Below, one piece after another: positions 1-5,062 of a stretch of 8,720 bases of DNA. The notes under the pieces were generated by a model, which did no database searches, was not told where the DNA came from, and worked only from the letters and a program-made list of their open reading frames with translations. This stretch comes from Caulobacter sp. CCH9-E1 (GTDB lineage Bacteria; Pseudomonadota; Alphaproteobacteria; Caulobacterales; Caulobacteraceae), in contig NZ_LSJA01000391.1 in the NCBI RefSeq assembly GCF_001556515.1, positions 1 to 8,720 of the forward strand, in the 5' to 3' direction. The translations under genes and the position numbers were made by a program. The first letter of the stretch is position 1; the number at the start of each line of letters is the position of its first letter.

Positions 1-347
1 CCACCGAGATCCATGGCGACGGCGCGAAGGTGAACGGCCTGACCTACAAGGACCGCAACGGCGACGCGACCCACCGCGTCGATCTGGAAGGCGTGTTCGT
101 GCAGATCGGCCTGGTCCCCAACACCGAGTGGCTGAAGGAGTCCGGCGTTGCCCTGACCCCGCGCGGCGAGATCGAGGTGGATTATCGCGGCGAGACGTCG
201 ATCCCCGGCGTGTTCGCCGCCGGCGACGCGACCACGACGCCGTACAAGCAGATCATCATCGCCATGGGCGAGGGCGCCAAGGCCTCGCTCAGCGCCTTCG
301 ACTACCTGATCCGCCTGCCGGCCGAGGCCTCGCAGGTCGCGGCCTAG
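1..347 (+). CDS. ahpF: alkyl hydroperoxide reductase subunit F, C-terminal fragment (5' end outside window)
   Basis: This is the last 114 residues of the flavoprotein that passes electrons from NAD(P)H to the peroxiredoxin AhpC; the reading frame is open from base 3 and the true start lies upstream. The ending carries the thioredoxin-reductase-type FAD signature [11 protein letters not shown], directly followed by [15 protein letters not shown], which is the distinctive AhpF C-terminal block; the earlier stretch [13 protein letters not shown] also fits. The redox-active CxxC motif and the N-terminal thioredoxin-fold part would be upstream and cannot be checked. The full-length family is usually a little over 500 residues. 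A strong hairpin terminator follows 27 bases after the stop, so this gene ends its transcription unit, presumably ahpCF. Thioredoxin reductase is the main alternative but fits the C-terminal block less well. Confidence 0.93.
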   Translation, partial: TEIHGDGAKVNGLTYKDRNGDATHRVDLEGVFVQIGLVPNTEWLKESGVALTPRGEIEVDYRGETSIPGVFAAGDATTTPYKQIIIAMGEGAKASLSAFDYLIRLPAEASQVAA

Positions 348-374
348 GTTCGTCGCCCATCGCTAGACCAAGCT

Positions 375-408
375 AACGCCGTCCGGGACGATCCCGGGCG
401 GCGTTCTT
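375..408 (+). terminator. rho-independent terminator after ahpF
   Basis: Two 14-base arms (375-388 and 392-405) pair along their full length with one G-U wobble around a 3-base loop CGA, followed by the short T-rich tail TTCTTC. It sits 27 bases after the ahpF stop and before the promoter of the next gene. A nearly identical hairpin lies in the opposite orientation at 1617-1654. Confidence 0.85.
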
Positions 409-417
409 CGTGCGCGC

Positions 418-453
418 TTGACGTCCGCCGATTCTCGCAACATATGAAGTTGC
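418..453 (+). promoter_or_regulatory. candidate promoter and dyad ahead of the Rrf2 gene
   Basis: A TTGACG -35-like hexamer at 418-423 is followed after 17 bases by CATATG (441-446), a weak -10. Overlapping it is an inverted repeat GCAAC (437-441) / GTTGC (449-453), with flanking CTC and GAG giving partial extension. The dyad runs from the -10 to just before the ATG at 454. That is where a self-repressing Rrf2 protein might bind, but this role is inferred from position only. Confidence 0.4.
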
Positions 454-906
454 ATGAGAAGGAACAGTCAGCTTTCCGGCGTGCTGCACGTGCTGCTGCA
501 CATGGCCGAACACGACCGCCCGTCCACCTCGGAGGAGCTGGCCAAGGCCATGTCCACCAATCCCGTGGTGGTGCGGCGCATTCTCGGCGGCCTGCGCGAC
601 GCTGGCCTTGTGGCGTCCGAAAAAGGCCATGGCGGCGGCTGGACGATCGCGCGGCCGCTTGAGGACATCACGATGCTGCAGGTGCACGAAGCCCTCGGTG
701 CGGCGGAGTTGCTAGCCATCGGCAACCGCACCGAAGCCCCTTCGTGCCTCGTCGAGCAGGCGGTCAACAACGCCCTAGGCGCGGTGTTCGACCAGGCCGA
801 GGCGGTGCTGAGGGCCGGCTTCGGCGCGGTGACACTGGCCATGCTCAGGCGGGATTTCCACGCCGGCATGACCGCGCGTATCCAAGAGGCGACCCATGCG
901 TCCTGA
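454..906 (+). CDS. Rrf2-family transcriptional regulator (YwnA-like, no iron-sulfur cysteine cluster)
   Basis: A 150-residue DNA-binding protein of typical Rrf2 length. It opens with M-R-R-N-S-Q-L-S-G-V-L-H-V-L-L-H-M-A, the usual Rrf2 helix 1. A winged helix-turn-helix follows (about residues 25-65: T-S-E-E-L-A-K-A-M-S-T-N-P-V-V-V-R-R-I-L, then the wing with the G-H-G-G-G-W signature). A C-terminal helix (about 100-145) is the likely dimer part. IscR and NsrR use three clustered cysteines to hold an iron-sulfur cluster; here there is a single Cys (C98), so cluster sensing is unlikely and thiol sensing at C98 is only a possibility. The ATG at 454 was chosen because it gives the family N-terminus; its ribosome site (GAAG around 446-449) is weak. 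Its 3' end overlaps the methyltransferase start by 11 bases, and the two are probably co-expressed. Its position just after ahpF suggests, without proving, a stress role. Confidence 0.88.
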   Translation: MRRNSQLSGVLHVLLHMAEHDRPSTSEELAKAMSTNPVVVRRILGGLRDAGLVASEKGHGGGWTIARPLEDITMLQVHEALGAAELLAIGNRTEAPSCLVEQAVNNALGAVFDQAEAVLRAGFGAVTLAMLRRDFHAGMTARIQEATHAS

Positions 907-1597
907 GGACGGTTCCAAACAGTTCCTGGCGGCGTTTTCGGACCCGGAGGCGGTCGCCAAGTACGCCGATGGCCCCCGCCGCTTCGTGCCGGGTCTGGAG
1001 GCGATGCACACCCTTTGCGGCCTGCTGCTGACCGAGCGGGCGCCTGAAGACGCCCGCATCCTGGTCGTCGGCGCTGGCGGCGGCCTTGAGTTGAGGGCGC
1101 TGGCGAGCGCCCATCCGGGCTGGACGTTCGTAGGCGTCGACCCCGCCGCCGAGATGCTGCGCCAGGCCGAGCGCACCCTCGGGCCGCTGGCCGATCGCGT
1201 CGAGCTGGTCGAGGGCTATGTCGAGGATGTCGCGGCCGAGGGGTTCGACGGAGCCACCTGCCTGCTGACCCTGCATTTCCTGGATCGCGCCGAACGCGTG
1301 CGCACGGCCGCCGCTATCCGCGAAAGGCTGAAACCTGGCGCCCCATTCGTCGCCGCGCACGGCAGCTTCCCGCAGGGGGCGGGCGAACGCGACCTCTGGC
1401 TCGACCGCTACGCCGCCTTCGCCATCTCCCAGGGGGTCGAGGCTGAAGAGGCCTTCGGCGCTCGTTCGGCCGTATCGGCCATGGCCGGCATGATCGCGCC
1501 CGAGGAAGACGAGGCCGTCCTGCGTGAGGCGGGCTTTCACGACGTGGCGATGTTCTGGGCCGCCTTCACCTGGCGCGGTTGGGCCGGCTACGCCTGA
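896..1597 (+). CDS. class I SAM-dependent methyltransferase
   Basis: A 233-residue soluble methyltransferase of the Rossmann-fold class. The SAM-binding motif I is visible as I-L-V-V-G-A-G-G-G-L-E-L at residues 55-66. The acidic end of strand 2 is F-V-G-V-D-P (D82), followed by a helix A-A-E-M-L-R-Q-A. A CmoA-like strand F-D-G-A-T-C-L-L-T-L-H-F-L-D lies at 117-130, and R-L-K-P-G-A-P-F-V at 144-152 forms the post-motif strand. The substrate cannot be deduced: the C-terminal half (R-D-L-W-L-D-R-Y-A-A-F, then G-F-H-D-V-A-M-F-W-A-A-F-T-W-R-G-W) resembles small-molecule or tRNA-wobble methyltransferase relatives without being diagnostic. The ATG lies inside the end of the Rrf2 gene (overlap 896-906) with AGAGG at 885-889, six bases upstream, so translational coupling is likely. 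A regulator fused in this way to a methyltransferase often controls its own partner, but that is inference. Confidence 0.85.
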   Translation: MRPEDGSKQFLAAFSDPEAVAKYADGPRRFVPGLEAMHTLCGLLLTERAPEDARILVVGAGGGLELRALASAHPGWTFVGVDPAAEMLRQAERTLGPLADRVELVEGYVEDVAAEGFDGATCLLTLHFLDRAERVRTAAAIRERLKPGAPFVAAHGSFPQGAGERDLWLDRYAAFAISQGVEAEEAFGARSAVSAMAGMIAPEEDEAVLREAGFHDVAMFWAAFTWRGWAGYA

Positions 1598-1776
1598 GCA
1601 AGGCCTACGCCGGCGGAAAACAAGAACGCCGCCCGGGATCGCTCCCGGGCGGCGATGATCCACGACTGGTCGCGGCGCTGGCTGAACACCTTGGTGATCC
1701 CGTCGAGGCGATCCTCCAGCGTGCCCTTTCCCAGTTTTAAAAGCTTGATGACGGTCGCTGCCCGCGGCGACGTCAA
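1588..1776 (-). CDS. candidate small unrecognised gene or gene remnant
   Basis: The minus strand holds an open frame that could start at a TTG at 1774-1776 (about 62 codons, stop at 1588-1590). Its centre reads I-K-L-L-K-L-G-K-G-T-L-E-D-R-L-D-G-I-T-K, followed by V-F-S-Q-R-R-D-Q-S-W-I-I-A-A. This is balanced, hydrophilic, protein-like sequence, and nearly every codon ends in G or C across about 27 codons. The opposing plus frame has its third positions on the same bases, so codon bias alone cannot choose the strand; the amino acid composition and the left-facing terminator favour minus. Against a functional gene: no ATG or GTG start, no clear ribosome site, and the frame runs straight through the hairpin at 1627-1654. 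It may be a remnant, a small RNA, or chance. I do not recognise a family. Confidence 0.25.
   Translation of the reverse strand: MTSPRAATVIKLLKLGKGTLEDRLDGITKVFSQRRDQSWIIAARERSRAAFLFSAGVGLAQA
1617..1654 (-). terminator. hairpin terminator facing left (minus strand)
   Basis: Perfect 12-base arms at 1627-1638 and 1643-1654 enclose a 4-base loop. Read on the minus strand the hairpin is followed by TTCTTGTTTT (1626 down to 1617), a real U-rich tail. On the plus strand no T run follows, so it is a poor terminator for the methyltransferase gene although the stem could still slow polymerase or protect the 3' end. Its orientation implies some minus-strand transcription coming from 1655-1800. Confidence 0.65.
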
Positions 1777-1784
1777 ACCGTCAT
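1748..1784. promoter_or_regulatory. inverted repeat upstream of the phospholipase-phosphatase gene
   Basis: ATGACGGT (1748-1755) and ACCGTCAT (1777-1784) form perfect 8-base arms 21 bases apart, with a nested pair GTCGC (1754-1758) / GCGAC (1767-1771). The dyad lies 41 bases before the ATG at 1825, a reasonable place for an operator or a structured 5' leader. No convincing -10 element is seen beside it, and I cannot assign a regulator. Confidence 0.3.
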
Positions 1785-1824
1785 GTGCTAGCGATATGGC
1801 GACGCTCTGCCTTGGAGTTCGCTC

Positions 1825-3612
1825 ATGCTTCCCCTGCTCGCCGCCCTGGCGGTCGCCGCCGCCCCCTGCCCCGCCTCGGACGAGAGCGCGCCGTGCATTC
1901 GGCAGCGGATGGACGCCCTGCCGATGAACGAGCTGATGGCCGTCGGCACGCACAATTCCTACAAGCAGCTCATCCCGGCCGACGAGATGGCGGCCATGGT
2001 CGCCGCGCGCGGCCAGGCCGCCCTCGGCGTCGACTACGGCCATCGCCGTCTGGCCGAGCAGCTGGACGCCGGCGCGCGCCAGATCGAACTGGACGTCGTG
2101 GCTGATCCCGACGGCGGCCGCTACGCCAAGCCGCTGACGGTTTTCGGCCAAGGGACGGCCCTGCCGCCCGAAGTGGCCGCGGCCCTGGCCAAGCCGGGCT
2201 TCAAGACCATCCACATGACCGATGTGGACTTCCGCGTCTCGTGCGTGACCTTCGTCTCGTGCCTGCAGGAGGTCCGCGCCTGGTCGGACGCCCACCGCGA
2301 CCACGCGCCGATCTTGATCATGCTGAACGCCAAGGAAGGCGAGGCCACCGTACCGGGCGGCGTCAAGCCCCTGGCCTTCACCGAAGGTCTGTTCGACGCG
2401 CTGGACGCCGAGATCCGCTCGGTGTTTGGCGATGATCGCCTGATCACCCCCGACCAGGTCCAGGGCAAGGCCAGGACCCTGCGCGAGGCGGTGCTGGCGG
2501 GTGGCTGGCCCAAGATCGGCCAGGCGCGCGGCAAGGTGTTCTTCGCCTTGGACGAAGACCCCGCCAAGGTCGCGATCTATCGCGGCAAGCGCGCCTCGCT
2601 GGAGGGCCGGGCGATGTTCGTCAACACCGACGAGGCCTCGCCGGCCGCCGCCTATCTGACGCTGAACGATCCGGTCGCCCAGAAGGACCGCATCGCCGCG
2701 GCCGTGAAGGCCGGCTTCATCGTCCGCACCCGCGCCGACGCCGACACCTGGGAAGCGCGCCGCAACGACGTCAACCGCCGCACCGCCGCCTTCACCAGCG
2801 GCGCCCAGTATGTCTCGACCGACTACATGTGGCCCGATCCGCGCTTTGCCGGCGGCTACACCGTGCGCCTGACTGGCGGCGACGTGGCGATCTGCAATCC
2901 GGTGCGCGAGCCCAAGGCCTGCGACAATCTTCCGATCGAGGCCCTGCCGGGGACGCCGGAACGCGGCTATCTCCAGCCCGAGGCGCGTCCGGACCTGACC
3001 AAGATCCTCGCCCCGCCGCCGCAGCCGGGCTCGCCCCGCGCCATCGCCGACGCCGCCGTCTTCGACCAGAGCCGCGCGATCAAGGACAAGGACCCGGCGC
3101 GCTGGGCCGAGGCGACGGCCGACGTCAGCGGCCCCGCCTTCGGTCACTTCGAAAAGGCCCTGGGCGTAAAGCTCACCGCCCAGAACGCCCCGATCCTGTC
3201 GGCCCTGCTGGAGCGCGCCGGCGACGACCGCTCGCCCGTCAGCGTCGCCAAGCATTTCTGGGGGACCAAGCGCCCCTATATCGGCAAGGACTCCGCCCCG
3301 GTCTGCGAGCCCAAGCGGCCCGACCTGACCGCCAATCCCGACTATCCGTCCGGTCACTCGGCCTTCGGCGGCCACGTCGCCATGATCCTGGCCGAGGTCG
3401 TCCCCTCGCGCGCCGACGCCCTCTACGCGCGCGGCCGCGACTACGCCGACAGCCGCTGGATCTGCGGCAGCCACACCCTCAGCGCCACCGAGGCCGGCCT
3501 CCAGTCGGGCGAGGTGATCTACGCCGCCCAGCACCGCTCCGAGACCTTCCTGCGCGACATCGCCATGGCCCGGGCCGAGGTCGCGGCGGTGATGGCGGCG
3601 GCGAGAAAGTAG
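1825..3612 (+). CDS. exported two-domain protein: Ca2+-dependent phosphoinositide phospholipase C-like domain fused to class A acid phosphatase (PAP2)
   Basis: A 595-residue protein. Residues 1-13 are a short hydrophobic, alanine-rich export signal, unusual in having no Lys/Arg before the core. GGAG at 1814-1817 precedes the ATG by 7 bases, and an in-frame stop at 1789-1791 leaves no other ATG. About residues 35-345 resemble the Ca2+-dependent PI-PLC group: G-T-H-N-S-Y at 41-46 with H43 as a likely catalytic His, I-E-L-D-V at 87-91, H130 in I-H-M-T-D-V-D-F, and Y-V-S-T-D-Y at 329-334. About 400-590 form a class A acid phosphatase: D-Q-S-R-A at 414-418, then the PAP2 triad KX6RP (K476, R483-P484), P-S-G-H (508-511) and SRX5H (S543-R544, H550). 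The Asp usually four residues after that last His is Ala (A554). Eight cysteines fit disulfide-bonded periplasmic or secreted life. Cleavage of a phosphoinositide-like lipid followed by dephosphorylation of the headgroup is the inferred role. Confidence 0.82.
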   Translation: MLPLLAALAVAAAPCPASDESAPCIRQRMDALPMNELMAVGTHNSYKQLIPADEMAAMVAARGQAALGVDYGHRRLAEQLDAGARQIELDVVADPDGGRYAKPLTVFGQGTALPPEVAAALAKPGFKTIHMTDVDFRVSCVTFVSCLQEVRAWSDAHRDHAPILIMLNAKEGEATVPGGVKPLAFTEGLFDALDAEIRSVFGDDRLITPDQVQGKARTLREAVLAGGWPKIGQARGKVFFALDEDPAKVAIYRGKRASLEGRAMFVNTDEASPAAAYLTLNDPVAQKDRIAAAVKAGFIVRTRADADTWEARRNDVNRRTAAFTSGAQYVSTDYMWPDPRFAGGYTVRLTGGDVAICNPVREPKACDNLPIEALPGTPERGYLQPEARPDLTKILAPPPQPGSPRAIADAAVFDQSRAIKDKDPARWAEATADVSGPAFGHFEKALGVKLTAQNAPILSALLERAGDDRSPVSVAKHFWGTKRPYIGKDSAPVCEPKRPDLTANPDYPSGHSAFGGHVAMILAEVVPSRADALYARGRDYADSRWICGSHTLSATEAGLQSGEVIYAAQHRSETFLRDIAMARAEVAAVMAAARK

Positions 3613-3626
3613 GGCCCTCGCCCTAC
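3609..3626. repeat. small palindrome covering both convergent stop codons
   Basis: GTAGGG (3609-3614) and CCCTAC (3621-3626) form a 6-base stem with a 6-base loop. The TAG of the phospholipase-phosphatase gene and the TAG of the DAHP synthase gene each fall in one arm. There is no T run on either side, so it could be a weak bidirectional 3' hairpin at most. Confidence 0.35.
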
Positions 3627-4714
3627 CCCCGCGCCGCACGTCCGGCCCGCACCGCCGCCGCCAGGTCGTCCAGCATACGGACGGACGTCTCCCAATCCAC
3701 GCAGGCGTCGGTAACCGACTGGCCGTAGGTCAGGGGCTGGCCCGGGACGATGTCCTGGCGGCCGGCGACGAGGTGGCTCTCGATCATCACGCCCATGATC
3801 GGCGAGGCGCCGGTCGCCACCTGGGCGCACACGTCGGCGACCACCGCCGGCTGGTTCTCGTGGTTCTTGCCGCTGTTGGCGTGGCTGACATCGACCATGA
3901 TCCGCTCGGCCAGGCCGGCTTTCCTGAGGACCTCGGCGGCGGCCGCGACGCTGGCGGCGTCGTAGTTCGGCGTCTTGCCGCCGCGCAGGACGAGGTGGCA
4001 GTCGCCGTTGCCGGTAGTCGTGGCGATCGCCGCGCGGCCCTCCTTGGTCACGGCCAGGAAGTGGTGCGGCTGGCTGGCGGCGGTCACGGCGTCGACCGCC
4101 ACCTTCACGTCGCCATTGGTGCCGTTCTTGAAGCCCACCGGGCACGACAGGCCAGACGCCATCTCGCGGTGGATCTGGCTCTCGGTCGTGCGCGCGCCGA
4201 TCGCGCCCCAGGCCACCAGGTCGGCGATGTACTGCGGCGTCGTCACGTCCAGGAACTCGCAGGCGGCCGGCAGGCCCTGGGCGCTGACGTCCAGCAGCAC
4301 CCGCCGCGCCAGCCGCAGGCCCTCGTTGATGCGGAAGCCGCCGTCCAGGTCCGGGTCGTTGATCAGGCCCTTCCAGCCGACCGTGGTGCGGGGCTTTTCG
4401 AAATAGACCCGCATGATGATCTCCAGCTCGCCCGCGTGACGTTGGCGCTCGGCGGCCAGGCGCTGGGCGTACTCCAGGGCGGCCTTGGGGTCGTGGATCG
4501 AGCACGGCCCGATCACCACCACCAGGCGGTCGTCGCGCCCGTGCAGGATCTCGTGGACCGCGCGGCGGCCGGCGCCGACGACCTCGGCCACCGACGAGGT
4601 GGCGGGGGCCTCGCCGATCACCTGGGCGGGCGGACTGAGGGTCTGGAGTTTCTCGATCCGCAGGTCGTCGGTCGGGACCGGCAGCGAGACGATATGGGCG
4701 GCGGAAGACGGCAT
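3623..4714 (-). CDS. aroG: 3-deoxy-7-phosphoheptulonate (DAHP) synthase, class I
   Basis: A 363-residue cytoplasmic enzyme that condenses phosphoenolpyruvate with erythrose 4-phosphate, the committed step to chorismate and Phe, Tyr and Trp. Class I (AroF/G/H) hallmarks appear in order: G-P-C-S-I-H-D (69-75, metal ligand C71), M-R-V-Y-F-E-K-P-R-T-T (101-111, PEP-binding R102 and K107), G-F-K-N-G-T-N-G (194-201), D-V-S-H-A-N-S-G-K (275-283, H278), G-V-M-I-E-S-H (308-314, E312) and S-V-T-D-A-C-V-D-W (333-341, D337). Length is normal for the family. The ATG at 4714 has GGAG (4721-4724) six bases upstream. Expression is very probably controlled by the attenuator at 4756-4899 just upstream. The symbol aroG is a choice: the sequence does not tell me whether Phe, Tyr or Trp inhibits the enzyme, and aroF is equally possible. 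Confidence 0.93.
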   Translation of the reverse strand: MPSSAAHIVSLPVPTDDLRIEKLQTLSPPAQVIGEAPATSSVAEVVGAGRRAVHEILHGRDDRLVVVIGPCSIHDPKAALEYAQRLAAERQRHAGELEIIMRVYFEKPRTTVGWKGLINDPDLDGGFRINEGLRLARRVLLDVSAQGLPAACEFLDVTTPQYIADLVAWGAIGARTTESQIHREMASGLSCPVGFKNGTNGDVKVAVDAVTAASQPHHFLAVTKEGRAAIATTTGNGDCHLVLRGGKTPNYDAASVAAAAEVLRKAGLAERIMVDVSHANSGKNHENQPAVVADVCAQVATGASPIMGVMIESHLVAGRQDIVPGQPLTYGQSVTDACVDWETSVRMLDDLAAAVRAGRAARG

Positions 4715-4755
4715 GGATGGCTCCGGAAGATGTCTGGGAAGGTCCGGCGGCCATC

Positions 4756-4785
4756 AAAAAAGCCGCCCGGGGGTCCCCTGGCGGC
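4756..4785 (-). terminator. attenuator terminator upstream of aroG
   Basis: On the minus strand GCCGCCAGGGG (4785 down to 4775) pairs with the downstream arm ending GGGCGGC (4768 down to 4762); the stem is six G-C pairs, one mismatch, then three or more G-C pairs. A run of six T (4761 down to 4756) follows. It is a strong intrinsic terminator placed 41 bases before the aroG ATG and after the leader peptide stop, so it would block aroG unless another structure forms. Confidence 0.88.
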
Positions 4786-4890
4786 TGGTGAAGGTGTTCT
4801 TAAGTGGCCCTGATCTCAGGCCGAACGAAACCCTCCCGGCGCCAGAGGCGTCGGATAGCTAAAATACCAAAACAGCGTGTGGCTGGCGGC
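4762..4890 (-). promoter_or_regulatory. attenuator pairing segments 1-4 (aroG leader RNA)
   Basis: Four segments on the minus strand fit the classical scheme. Segment 1 is GCCGCCAG (4890-4883, leader codons 4-6). Segment 2 is CCTCTGGCG (4848-4840, codons 18-20). Segment 3 is GCCGCCAGGGG (4785-4775). Segment 4 is 4773-4762. Segment 2 can pair with CGCCAG in segment 1 (6 bp) or with CGCCAGGGG in segment 3 (9 bp, one G-U), while 3 with 4 makes the terminator. Segments 1 and 3 share the same eight bases, so they compete for segment 2, and 2:3 excludes 3:4. Pairings were found by eye, without energy calculation. Confidence 0.75.
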
Positions 4891-4899
4891 GAGGGTCAT
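4816..4899 (-). CDS. aromatic amino acid leader peptide controlling aroG
   Basis: A 27-codon open frame (ATG at 4899-4897, TGA at 4818-4816) encodes M-T-L-A-A-S-H-T-L, then F-W-Y-F-S-Y at residues 10-15, then P-T-P-L-A-P-G-G-F-R-S-A. Five of six consecutive codons are aromatic, covering all three end products of the pathway that begins at AroG. They use TTT and TAT, unlike the G/C-ending codons of neighbouring genes, which should make translation sensitive to charged tRNA supply. No good ribosome binding site precedes the ATG; translation may begin close to the 5' end, as in the leaderless trpL of rhizobia. When Phe, Trp or Tyr is scarce the ribosome would stall here and favour the antiterminator; otherwise the terminator at 4756-4785 forms. 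Composition, position and the pairing segments agree well, so a chance frame is unlikely. Confidence 0.85.
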   Translation of the reverse strand: MTLAASHTLFWYFSYPTPLAPGGFRSA

Positions 4900-4935
4900 C
4901 GTCGTTGAGCTTAAAGGGATGTTTCTTGGGAGTCG
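4900..4935 (-). promoter_or_regulatory. candidate promoter region for the aroG leader
   Basis: Upstream of the leader ATG on the minus strand lie TCGACT (about 4935-4930, 4 of 6 matches to TTGACA) and, 15 bases on, TTTAAG (4914-4909). A start at the A residues 3-7 bases before the ATG would give a near-leaderless transcript. The match is weak; the sites are suggested mainly because transcription must begin between the repeat at 4937 and the leader. Confidence 0.3.
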
Positions 4936-4936
4936 A

Positions 4937-5056
4937 CCCCTCTCCCCTTGCGGGAGAGGGTGGCCCGGAGGGCCGGGTGAGGGGTCGCGCGGCAAGCGCC
5001 GAGAAACCCCTCATCCGTCGGCGTCGCCGACACCTTCTCCCGCAAGGGGAGAAGGG
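4937..5056. repeat. modular palindromic intergenic repeat between ilvE and the aroG leader
   Basis: The left end is a self-pairing hairpin (4938-4960: CCCTCTCCC / GGGAGAGGG) and the right end another (5033-5055: CCTTCTCCC / GGGAGAAGG), the two being inverted relative to each other. Between them are GTGGCCCGGAGGGCCGG, an inner stem TGAGGGGT (4978-4985) / ACCCCTCA (5006-5013), and a palindrome GTCGGCGTCGCCGAC (5017-5031). The whole can fold into one large cruciform. The right hairpin begins 7 bases after the ilvE stop and may serve as its 3' hairpin, although no T run follows. A related copy starts at 8633. With the leader at 4816-4899 it accounts for most of the gap between ilvE and aroG. Confidence 0.8.
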
Positions 5057-5062
5057 TTCCGA

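Noticed and set aside
1748..1784. Pho box upstream of the phospholipase-phosphatase gene
   Set aside because: TGACG-like half sites occur, but not as direct repeats with the 11-base period expected for PhoB.
1655..1927. A plus-strand frame starting at 1655 and running into the phospholipase-phosphatase gene
   Set aside because: It overlaps the signal-peptide start of the real gene in another frame and has Ser/Arg/Pro-rich sequence; its good codon bias is explained by sharing third positions with the minus-strand candidate.
1588..3639. A 683-codon open frame on the minus strand opposite the phospholipase-phosphatase gene
   Set aside because: It is rich in Gly, Ala, Arg and Val with no family motif, and is the mirror of a plus-strand gene with clear domains; only its last part beyond 1780 (the small-gene candidate) was kept for discussion.
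3519..4757. A 412-codon minus-strand frame overlapping aroG in another frame
   Set aside because: Arg/Gly/Pro-rich shadow with no recognisable domain; the DAHP synthase frame on the same strand carries every catalytic motif.
3773..4813. A 346-codon plus-strand frame across aroG
   Set aside because: Composition is His/Asp/Val/Gly/Ala-biased, typical of an antisense frame in GC-rich DNA, and it crosses the aroG attenuator.
4937..5056. CRISPR-like or insertion-sequence origin for the repeat
   Set aside because: There is no series of equal direct repeats with spacers and no transposase frame; the structure is a single nested palindrome.
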